DNA of 64,000 nucleotides, from the NCBI GenBank assembly GCA_964460905.1, contig CAYWRM010000004.1, forward strand, positions 94,120 to 158,119, given 5' to 3'. The position numbers and the translations under genes are program-made. Each line of letters opens with the position of its first letter. Positions within the stretch are counted from its first letter, which is position 1. Source of the DNA: GCA-002708315 sp964460905. Lineage in GTDB: Bacteria; Bacteroidota; Bacteroidia; Bacteroidales; F082. The notes beneath the pieces were generated by a model that saw only the letters and a list, made by a program, of their open reading frames with translations, was not told the origin of the DNA and searched no databases. Shown here piece after piece: positions 18,601 to 26,584 of this stretch.

Positions 18601-19080
18601 GTAAGTGTATTTGTTTAGAAATTGTTGAAGAAACCTACTGCTTAGTGGTCCATTTATATTATTATTTGATTCCATATTAACAGAATCTGGAGATCTGGCT
18701 TTTTCCTCAAATTCATTTAAATATTGTGTTATAATTTTTACAATATTTTTTATGAAGTAGTTAGTTTCATTTATTACTAGCTTATTCTGCTCATCAATTT
18801 TACGTTTAGAGCAGATTTGTACTTTTCCTTTATTACCTGATTTGGTTTGAAAATTGCTTTCCCTGTACAGGAAATTATCATTATATTCTCTTGAGAGATA
18901 ATCAACATTATTAAAAACAAGGCGTAATGAAATAGGTTCTAAAAAAGTGTTATAAACAGGAACAGCATCCACAATTTCTAACAGCGTATCATTTATGCTT
19001 TTGTTTTGTTTAACAATACGGCTTATGTTACTTATAATATCAAGCAAATTCAAGTATTTGTATGACTGACTTTCCTTCAT
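15676..19080 (-). CDS. Receiver-domain / PEP-synthase-like (PPDK N-terminal domain) fusion protein
   Basis: The 1134-residue protein starts at ATG 19080; a TTG at 19101 overlaps a -7 box. After an N-terminal region of about 150 residues come two receiver-like domains. The first (about 170-300) has I-I-Y-M-A where the phosphorylated Asp is expected. The second (about 320-480) keeps L-V-E-D-S, C-L-I-T-D-I-K and I-H-K-Y. Residues of about 570-960 match the ATP-binding PEP synthase/pyruvate phosphate dikinase N-terminal domain: G-G-S-L-G-G-K-G-R-G-L-A, A-V-R-S-S-G-M-F-E-D and a G-I-F-E-T-Y segment. I find no phosphohistidine swivelling domain and no PEP-binding barrel, so a complete PEP synthase reaction is unlikely. 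The C-terminus has G-P-G-R-W-G-T-R-D-K-W-I-G-I-P. A regulatory phosphotransfer role is an inference. Confidence 0.7.
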   Translation of the reverse strand: MKESQSYKYLNLLDIISNISRIVKQNKSINDTLLEIVDAVPVYNTFLEPISLRLVFNNVDYLSREYNDNFLYRESNFQTKSGNKGKVQICSKRKIDEQNKLVINETNYFIKNIVKIITQYLNEFEEKARSPDSVNMESNNNINGPLSSRFLQQFLNKYTYNRDIYHDLMPFKVKEILLISSLYDAYAIESEGRFSEHMLGQYGQLNLTSFPRITGASTLKQALELLKYKNFELIIYMAGVDKTTPLIVSEQIKKTYPYIPIFLLLNNSADTSYFTSKLENITYIDKLFTWNGDANIFFSMIKLLEDKINAENDTQLGKVRVILLVEDSPIFYSRYLSFLYKVVTEQTKRIIDDVSTDELYKVLRMRARPKILLATNFEEATEIINKYREYMNCLITDIKFERNGKFDDNAGIKLLEYTHKKLKNIPTILQSSDSSYASVASEYHSLFIHKYSDTLYHDFEHFITNYLGFGDFEFKDESGNTIAIASNMKEFESFLKKIPNESLLFHASRDHFSMWLMARGEIRAARIINLKKVNDFENAVELRKDLLQMLKEYRNERDTGNVIPFVANTEITEENVYTLAGGSLGGKGRGLAFIDALIHNFNFSKYIPDVKIRTPKTFVIGTHEFESFLKNNYIAPALLINNDYDEIKKQFINGKLSSSLQKKLTNLLGIIKKPIAVRSSGMFEDSLTQPFAGIFETYLLPNNHPDIDIRIKQAEEAIKLVMASVFSNTAKGYVKAIDFKIEEEKMAVIIQEVVGNKFDDLYYPHLSGVAQSYNFYPFSHMKPEEGFAIAAAGLGKYVVEGNKAYRFSPKYPSTEINSTKDQFKNSQVKFYAVDLNKENLNLLDGELAGLSENEISTAEKQGTLKHLASVYNPDNNTVYPGISKQGPRIVNFANILKYNYISLAKTIDLVLKLGKDAMGTAIEIEYAVDLTKDKDGKASFYILQIKPLIQSGIDCNIDLPSVDKESIVLYSEKGMGNGLVDNITDIIYADVDRFDKSKTEEMAKEIEEMNDDMIEQKRKYVLIGPGRWGTRDKWIGIPVKWHMISNAKVIVESSFDEFPLDASSGSHFFHNVTSMNVGYFTVQPELLKSYIKYDKLGKQDEVKKGKYFNHVRFKDPLSIKMDGKKRIYLIHENS

Positions 19081-19098
19081 GTGGATGAATTTTATAAG

Positions 19099-19106
19099 CA
19101 AATATA
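19099..19106 (-). promoter_or_regulatory. -7 box TATATTTG for the receiver/PEP-synthase-like gene
   Basis: TATATTTG on the minus strand lies 18 bases upstream of ATG 19080. It overlaps the alternative TTG start at 19101, which argues for the ATG. Confidence 0.55.
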
Positions 19107-19190
19107 CATAGACTAAATGAGACTATTATTCAGATTAGAATAAAAGGAGACTTTAGCTAAAAAGCCGGCAAAACTCTCGATTACATTTTG

Positions 19191-19198
19191 TATTTTCG
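19191..19198 (+). promoter_or_regulatory. Possible variant -7 box TATTTTCG for the LuxR-type regulator
   Basis: TATTTTCG differs from TAnnTTTG at one position and lies 32 bases before ATG 19231. The same TTCG variant occurs before the MFS gene (55362-55369) and the DUF4834 gene (58834-58841). Confidence 0.3.
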
Positions 19199-19230
19199 CT
19201 TTCTTTATTAAATGATTCATTTAAGATTGT

Positions 19231-19887
19231 ATGATTAATGTTTCACTTATTGATGAACACCCTATAATTTGCGATGCATTTACAGCATTACTCTCTGATG
19301 TAGTCGATATTAATATTGTTAGTTTTCACAATTCTTTTTCAGAATTTAGCCTTAAGGTTCCTGAAGTTAAACCAAATATTGTTATCATGGTTTTTTATAA
19401 GCATGATGATGAAAATGTTGAGAATGTCCGTAAACTTGTTTATCAATATCCCGAAATTAAAGTCCTTGAGATGTCGATGTATCATGATGAGAAGCAAGTG
19501 CTTAAAATGATTAAAGCCGGTGCAAAAGGTCATCTTGGGTCTGATACTAACAGATCTGAAATTATAGAAGCTATTTACACATTAAGGAATGGGTATGAAT
19601 TTTATGCAAAGACCATAACAAACATATTATTAAGTAGTTATATTAGCGATAAGGATATTAATAAAAACGAAAAAGAAAATAGACAAAAAGATCTTTCAGT
19701 ACGTGAGATGGAAATTTTTAAACTTTTTGCAGAGGGGATTTCTAATAGAAGCATTGCTGACAAACTTTTTATAAGTGTACGTACTGTGGAGACCCACAAG
19801 AATAATATTATGAAAAAAATTGGTCTTAAAACTACTGTTGATCTTGTTAAGTTCGCAATAAAAAATAATATTATTCAGCTTGATTAA
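19231..19887 (+). CDS. LuxR/NarL-type response regulator with degenerate receiver
   Basis: The 218-residue protein has a receiver fold (residues 1-120) and a C-terminal LuxR helix-turn-helix (about 150-212) with L-S-V-R-E-M-E-I-F-K, I-A-D-K-L-F-I-S-V-R-T-V-E-T-H and I-M-K-K-I-G-L-K-T. The acidic pair D8-E9 is kept. The phosphoacceptor position, expected at residue 54 after P-N-I-V-I-M, is Val, and the conserved Lys at about 104 is Ser (H-L-G-S-D-T). Ser82 keeps the T/S position. It should bind DNA without ordinary Asp phosphorylation. It is divergent from the receiver/PEP-synthase-like gene with about 150 bases between starts, so it may regulate that gene. The targets are not visible. Confidence 0.85.
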   Translation: MINVSLIDEHPIICDAFTALLSDVVDINIVSFHNSFSEFSLKVPEVKPNIVIMVFYKHDDENVENVRKLVYQYPEIKVLEMSMYHDEKQVLKMIKAGAKGHLGSDTNRSEIIEAIYTLRNGYEFYAKTITNILLSSYISDKDINKNEKENRQKDLSVREMEIFKLFAEGISNRSIADKLFISVRTVETHKNNIMKKIGLKTTVDLVKFAIKNNIIQLD

Positions 19888-19936
19888 ATCAGTGAAACTA
19901 TGATTTTGCAAAACAAAATCATATAGCCAAACTGAT
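19888..19936. repeat. Long two-part hairpin directly after the LuxR-type gene
   Basis: Outer arms ATCAGT (19888-19893) and ACTGAT (19931-19936) enclose CTATGATTTTG (19898-19908) and CAAAATCATATAG (19914-19926), with a 5-base loop. There is no T-run after it, so it is not a standard terminator. It could act as a 3' stabilising or attenuating stem, or be the end of the adjoining repeat. Confidence 0.6.
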
Positions 19937-19937
19937 C

Positions 19938-20026
19938 TCAAGGGTCTTATTCCTCGCTCCTTGGGGCGAATTAGAAAATATTTTCCTATTGATGTCCCGC
20001 CCGCTTGCGGCGAGGAGTTTCATTTA
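19938..20026. repeat. GC-rich intergenic palindromic repeat
   Basis: TCCTCGCTCCTTGGGGCG (19951-19968) pairs imperfectly with CGCCCGCTTGCGGCGAGGA (19998-20016). Between them is the near-palindrome TAGAAAATATTTTCCTA (about 19972-19988). The GC content is far above that of the surrounding DNA. It lies between the LuxR-type gene and the convergent obg gene and resembles dispersed palindromic repeats of Bacteroidota. Confidence 0.55.
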
Positions 20027-20081
20027 TAAACTTTCAAACTTCTACTGGCAATAATTATCGAAATGTAGGAGTTGATCTCAT

Positions 20082-21071
20082 CTACTTAAGTGCTTTCCAT
20101 ATAAGATCCTTCAACTTCATTATACCCATGTTTGCAACCGATGAAATAAAAATTGTTTCCACATTTTCAGGAAGGGTAGGCTCGATCTCTTCTTTAAGTT
20201 CTTCATCAAGCATGTCGGATTTGCTTATAGCTAAAATCCTTTTTTTGTCTAATAATTCAGGATTAAATTTACCCAACTCATTCAATAGAACATTGTATTC
20301 ATGGTTTATGTCATTGCTATCAGCAGGAACAAGAAATAGTAAAATTGAGTTTCTTTCAATATGACGCAAAAATCTTAGCCCAAGTCCTTTTCCTTCATGA
20401 GCACCTTCAATTATGCCAGGAATGTCGGCCATAACAAATGATTGTTGGTCACGGTATGCAACAATACCTAAATTTGGACGTAATGTTGTAAACGGATAAT
20501 CAGCAATTTCAGGTTTTGCTGCGGAAACTACAGAAAGAAGTGTTGACTTTCCGGCATTTGGAAATCCTACAAGCCCAACATCAGCGAGTATCTTTAATTC
20601 AAAAATTACTGACTGCTCTATTCCTGCTTCACCTGGTTGAGCATATTGCGGGGTTTGATTTGTTGGCGTTTTAAAATGATCGTTACCTAATCCTCCGCGT
20701 CCGCCTTTAAGCAATACTATTTGTTGACCTTCTTCAGTAACTTCAGCTATAACTTCATCTGTTTCAACATCTTTAGCAATTGTACCAAGCGGAACTTCAA
20801 TAATTATATTTTTACCATCAGCACCGGTACTTGTTTGTTTTCCTCCACCTTCACCATGCCCTGCTCTTAGATGACGAGTATAACGTAGATGTAGAAGAGT
20901 CCATAATTGTGCGTTTCCACGAAGAATAATATCACCACCTTTTCCGCCATCTCCACCATCAGGTCCTCCTTTGGCAATAAATTTTTCGCGACGAAAATGT
21001 ACAGATCCATTACCGCCGTTACCTGATCGGCAATATAATTTTACATAATCAACAAAGTTGGATGTTGCCAT
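20082..21071 (-). CDS. obg: Obg family GTPase (ribosome assembly / stress)
   Basis: I place the start at ATG 21071, which gives M-A-T-S-N-F-V-D-Y-V-K-L and 329 residues; the frame upstream is open only by chance and runs into a repeat. The Gly-rich Obg fold (S-G-N-G-G-N-G-S-V-H-F, G-G-P-D-G-G-D-G-G-K-G-G) occupies residues 1-158. The GTPase domain follows with G1 G-F-P-N-A-G-K-S-T, G3 D-I-P-G-I-I-E-G-A and G4 S-K-S-D in place of N-K-x-D. A very short region follows, so the optional C-terminal OCT domain is absent. It binds the large ribosomal subunit and guanine nucleotides. It is convergent with the LuxR-type regulator. Confidence 0.96.
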   Translation of the reverse strand: MATSNFVDYVKLYCRSGNGGNGSVHFRREKFIAKGGPDGGDGGKGGDIILRGNAQLWTLLHLRYTRHLRAGHGEGGGKQTSTGADGKNIIIEVPLGTIAKDVETDEVIAEVTEEGQQIVLLKGGRGGLGNDHFKTPTNQTPQYAQPGEAGIEQSVIFELKILADVGLVGFPNAGKSTLLSVVSAAKPEIADYPFTTLRPNLGIVAYRDQQSFVMADIPGIIEGAHEGKGLGLRFLRHIERNSILLFLVPADSNDINHEYNVLLNELGKFNPELLDKKRILAISKSDMLDEELKEEIEPTLPENVETIFISSVANMGIMKLKDLIWKALK

Positions 21072-21207
21072 AATAAGATGGGGTTTTGATAACCAAAACT
21101 TTTCTGCAAAAGTGTTAATTATTTTAATAACAGGAACAAAAAGTTGAATCAATGTTATATTATTTGAAATCACAAAATTATAAATCTGTATTTTTAACAA
21201 CCTATTT

Positions 21208-21373
21208 GGGGTTTTGGGAAATAGGGAATATGTCGAATAAATGGGATATGGGAAATAAGAGAATTTGAGAAATAGTAGTGTGTGGCGGTTAGTTATACTT
21301 GGGGAATGTCGATACACTTATTTCCATTATCCTTTATATCCCAATTTCCTATAACCCATTATTTCCCTTTTCC
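21208..21373. repeat. Imperfect inverted repeat with purine-rich arms
   Basis: The left arm (21208-21259, many GGGAAATA/GGGATAT units) is imperfectly complementary to the right arm (21317-21373, TATCCCAATTTCC-type units). The two meet at GGAAATAAG / CTTATTTCC. It lies in the 393-base space between the divergent obg and pdxA genes, which holds no gene. The loop of about 57 bases shows no recognisable motif. Confidence 0.5.
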
Positions 21374-21438
21374 TATCATACAGCACTTTCATTTCAAATA
21401 TCAATACGTATTTTAAAAATATTACATCTAAAAATGCG

Positions 21439-21446
21439 TATTTTTG
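21439..21446 (+). promoter_or_regulatory. -7 box TATTTTTG for pdxA
   Basis: TATTTTTG followed by CA fits the consensus and ends 18 bases before ATG 21465, so the leader is only about 12 bases. Confidence 0.55.
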
Positions 21447-21464
21447 CATAAATTAATTTGAAAA

Positions 21465-22571
21465 ATGCATAATAAATTTAAACAGGAAAACAACAGGAAA
21501 ATCCGTTTGGGTATTACCCATGGAGATTTTAACGGAATAAGTTATGAAGTTATAATTAAGTCATTATCTGACAATAGGATATTGGATTTCTTTACTCCTG
21601 TAATTTATGGCTTGTCCAGGGTAATGTCGTATAACAGAAAAAACATGAATCTTCTGGATTTTAATTATAATACAATCAGAGATTCAGGTTCAATACGAAA
21701 TAATAAGGTAAATCTTATTAGTCTAACTGATGAAGAGGTTAGGATTGAGTATGGCAAATCTAGCCTTGAAGCAGGAAAATTCGCTCATTTGGCTCTGGAT
21801 AGAGCCGTTAAAGACTTAAAAGACAGCAAGATAAATGTTGTTGTTACGGCTCCTATAAGTAAGGAGAATATCCAATCGGAGGATTTTAATTTTCCAGGTC
21901 ATACAGAGTATTTTGCAAATCAGTTTGAAGCGAAAGATTATTTGATGCTCATGGTATCTGATAACCTTAAGATTGGAACTGTTACAGGTCATATTCCTAT
22001 AGCCGAAGTAGCTTCTGCCTTATCAGAAGAACTTATTCTTAGTAAGATTAGGATACTTGAGAATTCATTAAAAGTTGATTTTGGTATTGATAAGCCAAGG
22101 ATTGCCATATTAGGTTTGAATCCGCATGCTGGTGAAAATGGAACTATTGGTACAGAAGATAAAGCCTTAATAACTCCGGCAATAATTAACATGAAGAAAA
22201 ATGGTTCTCTGGTTTTTGGACCTTTTGCCGCAGACGGTTTTTTCGTAAGCGAATATGTTAAATACGATGCTATATTGGCCATGTACCACGATCAGGGTTT
22301 AATACCATTTAAAGCACTTGCGTTTGAAAGTGGTGTAAATTATACTGCCGGACTTCCATATGTTCGTACTTCACCAGCTCATGGTACAGCTTACGACAAG
22401 GCAGGTAAAAATGTTGCATCTCCCGAATCGTTTAGAAGTGCAATGTATTTAGCAAATGATATATACCGAAACAGACTTAAGCATGCAGAATTGAATAGTA
22501 ACCCTCTGGGTTATAATCTTCTTAAAGATGTGAAGAATAATGGAAATAATCAAGAAGATAACCAAAGCTAA
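21465..22571 (+). CDS. pdxA: 4-hydroxythreonine-4-phosphate dehydrogenase
   Basis: The 368-residue protein begins with R-L-G-I-T-H-G-D-F-N-G-I near residue 15, then carries the family's three metal-ligand regions: P-G-H-T-E-Y (about 142), M-Y-H-D-Q-G-L-I-P-F-K (about 272) and T-S-P-A-H-G-T-A-Y-D (about 302). It oxidises 4-phosphohydroxy-L-threonine in the DXP-independent branch of vitamin B6 synthesis used together with PdxJ. The N-terminus is about ten residues longer than in many homologues but has a good upstream promoter. The next gene, murF-alr, follows after 88 bases on the same strand. Alr needs pyridoxal phosphate, which may or may not be relevant to the neighbourhood. Confidence 0.95.
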   Translation: MHNKFKQENNRKIRLGITHGDFNGISYEVIIKSLSDNRILDFFTPVIYGLSRVMSYNRKNMNLLDFNYNTIRDSGSIRNNKVNLISLTDEEVRIEYGKSSLEAGKFAHLALDRAVKDLKDSKINVVVTAPISKENIQSEDFNFPGHTEYFANQFEAKDYLMLMVSDNLKIGTVTGHIPIAEVASALSEELILSKIRILENSLKVDFGIDKPRIAILGLNPHAGENGTIGTEDKALITPAIINMKKNGSLVFGPFAADGFFVSEYVKYDAILAMYHDQGLIPFKALAFESGVNYTAGLPYVRTSPAHGTAYDKAGKNVASPESFRSAMYLANDIYRNRLKHAELNSNPLGYNLLKDVKNNGNNQEDNQS

Positions 22572-22659
22572 GCTTAATATATTGAAACGGAGTTCTTATA
22601 TTTTTGATCATTCAAAATATCGTAAATAGAATTCATGCTCTACCATAGAACTAGCCCAT

Positions 22660-25143
22660 ATGAAGTATAATGCTTATAACGGAATTGAAATTGCTGAAAT
22701 TATTCTGGCAAAGCTGATTTCATCAAGCCCTGAATCTATTAGAATAACTGATATTCTTATCGACAGTAGGAGACTCATATCTGCTAAATTTACTCTGTTT
22801 TTTGCTCTAACAAGTAAAAAGAATGATGGGCATAATTATATAAAAGAATTACATAAGCAGGGGATAAGAAACTTTGTTGTGAGTAGCCTTAATGCTGAAA
22901 TTGAGAAACTACCAAATAGCTCATTTTTTGTCGTAAGTAATACTCTAGATGCACTTCAGTTATTAGCTGCTAATCATAGAAAGAAATTTGACATACCGGT
23001 TATAGGAATTACAGGAAGTAATGGTAAAACTGTTATTAAAGAATGGTTGTACTACTTGATGAATGAGGATAAAACTATTGTGAGAAGTCCAAAAAGTTAT
23101 AATTCTCAAATTGGTGTCCCACTTTCCGTATGGCAAATGGATCAAAAGGATGAATTAGCAATTTTTGAAGCGGGAATTTCTGAGCCTGAAGAAATGCAGA
23201 AGCTCCAGTCGATAATAGTACCTAATATTGGAATTTTTACCAATATTGGTCAGGCACATGATGAAAATTTCATTAATTCTGATCAAAAAACCGGAGAGAA
23301 ACTAAATCTATTTAAAAAGGTTAAAACACTTATCTATAACAATGATCACAAAGAAATTCATGGAGCTATTATACGTTCGGGGATACTTGAAAATATTGTT
23401 ACTTTTTGTTGGGGAAAAGATAATACTTGTGATTTAGAAATTATCGATATACTTTCTAAGGATAGTAGTTCAACTATCATAGCTAATTACGATAGTTTAA
23501 AGTTGGAAATCATTATTCCATTTATTGATAATGCATCAATAGAGAATGCCATACATTGCTGGGCAACAATGCTTTATCTCGGATATAATAATAATGTCAT
23601 AAAATCAAGAATGCTTGGATTGCATTCGGTGGCTATGAGACTGGAGTTAAAAGAGGGGGTCAATAATTGTACTATTATTGATGATGCTTATAATTCTGAT
23701 TATAATTCGTTTGCAATAGCTCTTGATTTTATGAGCCAGCAAAATCAACATCGCGAAAAGGTTGTTATTCTTTCAGATATTATGCAAAGTGGACAAAGCA
23801 ACATTGATCTTTACACCGACGTTGCCAATCTGGTTAAAAATAAACATATTAATAAACTTATTGGAATTGGACCTTCTATAAGTAGTCAGGCAGATAAATT
23901 TGATATTGAGTCCTGCTTTTTTAATACAACTGATGAATTCATTAAAAACTATTCATTTGCAACGTTTGTAAATCAAACAATACTATTAAAAGGTGCTCGC
24001 ATATTTGAGTTTGAGAGACTTAGTCAAATATTGCAGCAAAAATCACACGAAACAGTTCTTGAAATTAACTTAAACTTCTTAATAAATAATCTTAATCACC
24101 TTAGGTTAAAGCTTAAACCTTCTACCAAAATAATGGCTATGGTTAAAGCCTTTTCGTATGGTAGTGGCAGTTTTGAAATAGCAAATGTACTTCAGTATCA
24201 TAATGTTGATTATCTTGCAGTTGCGTATGCAGATGAAGGTGTAGAACTTAGGAGAGCCGGTATAAATCTTCCAATTATGGTTATGAGTCCTGAAGAGCAA
24301 GCGTTTGATGCAATGATACGGCATCAGCTTGAACCTGAGATTTTTAGCTTTAGAGCTTTGGGCTTGCTTGAGGAAGCCATAACAAGGAATTCACTTCCGC
24401 AGAATAAACCTGTTAAAATTCATATTAAGATTGACACGGGGATGCATCGTTTGGGGTTTATGCCAATAGAAGTACCTGAGCTAATAAACAGACTTGGTGC
24501 TAATGCACTCATCTATGTTCAATCAGTATTTTCACATTTAATAGCAAGTGATAATCCTGTTTTTGATGATACTACAAGGGAGCAAATTGAAACGCTAAAT
24601 GGGATTAAAAAACTGTTTAATCATGAATCAAATCATGAAGTATTGTTTCATATAGCTAATTCTGCTGCCATTGTTCGTTTCCCTGAGAGTCACATGGATA
24701 TGGTTAGAATAGGAATTGGTTTATATGGAATATCAAACCATATGGATGGGATGGAAAGTGTGTTAACTCTGAGGTCAATAATAGGGCAGATAAAGCTTGT
24801 GAAAAAAGGGGAAAGTGTAGGTTATAACAAGAGTTGGGTAGCTACTGCGGATACAAAGATTGGTATTGTATCAATAGGTTATGCTGATGGTATGCTGCGA
24901 TCATTGGGTAATGGAAATGCAACTTTGTTTGTAGCTGGGAAACATGCTCCAATTATTGGTGATATTTGTATGGATATGTGCATGGTTGATTTAACAGGAA
25001 TTGAAGCCAAAGAAAATGATGATGTAATTATTTTTAACTCTGATCATTCGGTAACAAGTTTGGCTGAAGCCGGATCCACTATTCCTTATGAAGTATTAAG
25101 CCGAATATCCCGCAGGGTTAAGCGTGTTTATTTTCACGAGTGA
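22660..25143 (+). CDS. murF-alr: Bifunctional UDP-MurNAc-tripeptide:D-Ala-D-Ala ligase / alanine racemase
   Basis: The 827-residue protein is a fusion found in Bacteroidota. The MurF half (about 1-455) has the N-terminal substrate domain (D-S-R-x-x), the P-loop G-I-T-G-S-N-G-K-T near residue 116 and D-D-A-Y-N-S-D near residue 340. The Alr half (about 460-827) carries the PLP lysine in M-A-M-V-K496-A-F-S-Y-G-S-G, then H-I-K-I-D-T-G-M-H-R-L-G-F and I-G-D-I-C-M-D-M. It makes D-alanine and joins D-Ala-D-Ala to the muropeptide in the cytoplasm. Its stop codon abuts the stop codon of the convergent VTC-domain gene with no spacer. The call is secure. Confidence 0.97.
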   Translation: MKYNAYNGIEIAEIILAKLISSSPESIRITDILIDSRRLISAKFTLFFALTSKKNDGHNYIKELHKQGIRNFVVSSLNAEIEKLPNSSFFVVSNTLDALQLLAANHRKKFDIPVIGITGSNGKTVIKEWLYYLMNEDKTIVRSPKSYNSQIGVPLSVWQMDQKDELAIFEAGISEPEEMQKLQSIIVPNIGIFTNIGQAHDENFINSDQKTGEKLNLFKKVKTLIYNNDHKEIHGAIIRSGILENIVTFCWGKDNTCDLEIIDILSKDSSSTIIANYDSLKLEIIIPFIDNASIENAIHCWATMLYLGYNNNVIKSRMLGLHSVAMRLELKEGVNNCTIIDDAYNSDYNSFAIALDFMSQQNQHREKVVILSDIMQSGQSNIDLYTDVANLVKNKHINKLIGIGPSISSQADKFDIESCFFNTTDEFIKNYSFATFVNQTILLKGARIFEFERLSQILQQKSHETVLEINLNFLINNLNHLRLKLKPSTKIMAMVKAFSYGSGSFEIANVLQYHNVDYLAVAYADEGVELRRAGINLPIMVMSPEEQAFDAMIRHQLEPEIFSFRALGLLEEAITRNSLPQNKPVKIHIKIDTGMHRLGFMPIEVPELINRLGANALIYVQSVFSHLIASDNPVFDDTTREQIETLNGIKKLFNHESNHEVLFHIANSAAIVRFPESHMDMVRIGIGLYGISNHMDGMESVLTLRSIIGQIKLVKKGESVGYNKSWVATADTKIGIVSIGYADGMLRSLGNGNATLFVAGKHAPIIGDICMDMCMVDLTGIEAKENDDVIIFNSDHSVTSLAEAGSTIPYEVLSRISRRVKRVYFHE

Positions 25144-25848
25144 TTATGTTATTAATGGATGCAATAACTCAAATCCATTAACATATTTAGAGCTTTTAGT
25201 TAACCGAAAAGGTAAGTTGTTTGTAACAAATGCTGCGTCTTTACCATCATCTTTTTGATCGTATTTTAGCTCAACAATTATATCGTCAATGGTATGCTTT
25301 TCAATAAAATTATTATTGCTCCAACCAATACCATAATAAGTAAGCTCGTCATCAATGGTTATTCTGAACTTTTTGTTGAAACTTTCAAAGTATTGCCTGT
25401 GATAACGATTTAATAAGGCAGGTCTTAGCATTAACATTACATTACTCGCCCAATCGGGGAGATCTGACGAGCGTATTATATCCTGAATGTATTCGCCTGA
25501 AAAATTATTGTTAAGTGAAAAGGGTGCTAATGGAAATGATAACTTGTTTCCTACCATACCTTCTCGCATCTTAAATTCAAGCACAGGTTTTGCTATATTC
25601 CCCATTAAATCTCCATACCATCGTATGCGTGCTTTCTTTCGGCTTCCTTTACCTGATACATTATCAGTAAAGAAATCCATATCGTTAGTATCAAGATAAA
25701 TATTATTTATATAACGCGGATGATGAAGAGGCAGAAAGGCAGCCTTGTTATTTCTAATTTGTTGTACTACCTCAGGAAAATGCATATCATGCACCATAAA
25801 TTTCCTCTCAAATCGACTCTTTTCAAAATTAAAAGGAGGAAAATACAT
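25144..25848 (-). CDS. VTC-domain polyphosphate polymerase
   Basis: The 234-residue protein is a single VTC tunnel domain. Family residues are present in order: R-F-E-R-K-F near residue 12, Y-L-D-T near 51, R-K-K-A-R-I-R-W-Y around 70-78, L-E-F-K-M-R-E near 91, P-A-L-L-N-R-Y-H-R-Q-Y near 136, R-I-T-I-D-D near 155 and I-V-E-L-K-Y near 190. In eukaryotic Vtc4 these Arg/Lys and Glu residues bind triphosphate and metal, and the enzyme makes polyphosphate from ATP. It lies 28 bases after the DUF4956 membrane gene, the usual genomic partner. It should act at the inner face of the cytoplasmic membrane. Activity is inferred from the family. Confidence 0.85.
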   Translation of the reverse strand: MYFPPFNFEKSRFERKFMVHDMHFPEVVQQIRNNKAAFLPLHHPRYINNIYLDTNDMDFFTDNVSGKGSRKKARIRWYGDLMGNIAKPVLEFKMREGMVGNKLSFPLAPFSLNNNFSGEYIQDIIRSSDLPDWASNVMLMLRPALLNRYHRQYFESFNKKFRITIDDELTYYGIGWSNNNFIEKHTIDDIIVELKYDQKDDGKDAAFVTNNLPFRLTKSSKYVNGFELLHPLIT

Positions 25849-25876
25849 GGGTGCTGTGTAAGTTTGTTAGAATAAA

Positions 25877-26557
25877 TTAAAACGACTTACTTTCAACAAA
25901 CGAAACACGGGCATCACTACCAAGTTTTGTTACGCTTTTCGTGAAAGATTGCAGTTTCTCAGGTTTAGGTGAGTCAACCATAAATGAAGCTTCGATAATC
26001 TGATTATTTTCATCATATCGCTTTAAATGAAATTTGCCGAACTCTTGCTTTACAATTTTAATAACCTGTTCTAATTCTATTTCACCAGCTTTTGCCGAAA
26101 TATTAAGGTATAAATTTTGACTGGTACTTCTTCCTGATATAAAATATCTTGTCCATAGAATAACCATTGCTATTGCAAAAGCCTCAATAACAACTATAGT
26201 TTGATTTGCCCCTAATCCTAGTCCTAGTGCAATTGCAAAAAAGATATATGATAATTCTTCCGGTTCTTTAATGGCTGCTCTAAACCTAACAATCGACAAA
26301 GCTCCAACCAGCCCAAGAGACAATGCAAGGGATGTTTTAACAATGGAAATAATCAGCATAGTTGTGAAAGCAATAAGTAAAAATGTGCCTGCAAATTGTT
26401 TCCTGTTTGAAATAGTACGTGCAGCTTTTATATAAGTGTACTCAAGTATTATAGCTAATACTATAATAACCAGTGAGTTAATTAAAAAATCAGTTAACGA
26501 TACTTGCTGTTCCTGAGTAATTAAAAATTTTTGAAATAATCCCCACCTGTCATTCAT
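25877..26557 (-). CDS. DUF4956 membrane protein, partner of the VTC-domain protein
   Basis: The start is placed at ATG 26557 (M-N-D-R-W-G-L-F), giving 226 residues; the frame extends to a TTG at 26587 that touches the -7 box. Four transmembrane segments lie between about residues 20 and 145. The family signature A-L-S-I-V-R-F-R-A-A-I-K-E-P-E-E-L-S-Y follows the third. The last 85 residues form a soluble domain. DUF4956 proteins are regularly encoded beside VTC-domain polymerases and CotH kinases, which suggests a polyphosphate-handling or docking role in the membrane. The molecular function is not known. Confidence 0.85.
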   Translation of the reverse strand: MNDRWGLFQKFLITQEQQVSLTDFLINSLVIIVLAIILEYTYIKAARTISNRKQFAGTFLLIAFTTMLIISIVKTSLALSLGLVGALSIVRFRAAIKEPEELSYIFFAIALGLGLGANQTIVVIEAFAIAMVILWTRYFISGRSTSQNLYLNISAKAGEIELEQVIKIVKQEFGKFHLKRYDENNQIIEASFMVDSPKPEKLQSFTKSVTKLGSDARVSFVESKSF

Positions 26558-26584
26558 AATATCTGGATATAGATTTAAAGGCTG

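Noticed and set aside
21072..21317. 82-residue N-terminal extension of Obg
   Set aside because: Obg proteins begin close to F-V-D-Y-V-K; the extra frame runs through a repeat and starts at a weak codon.
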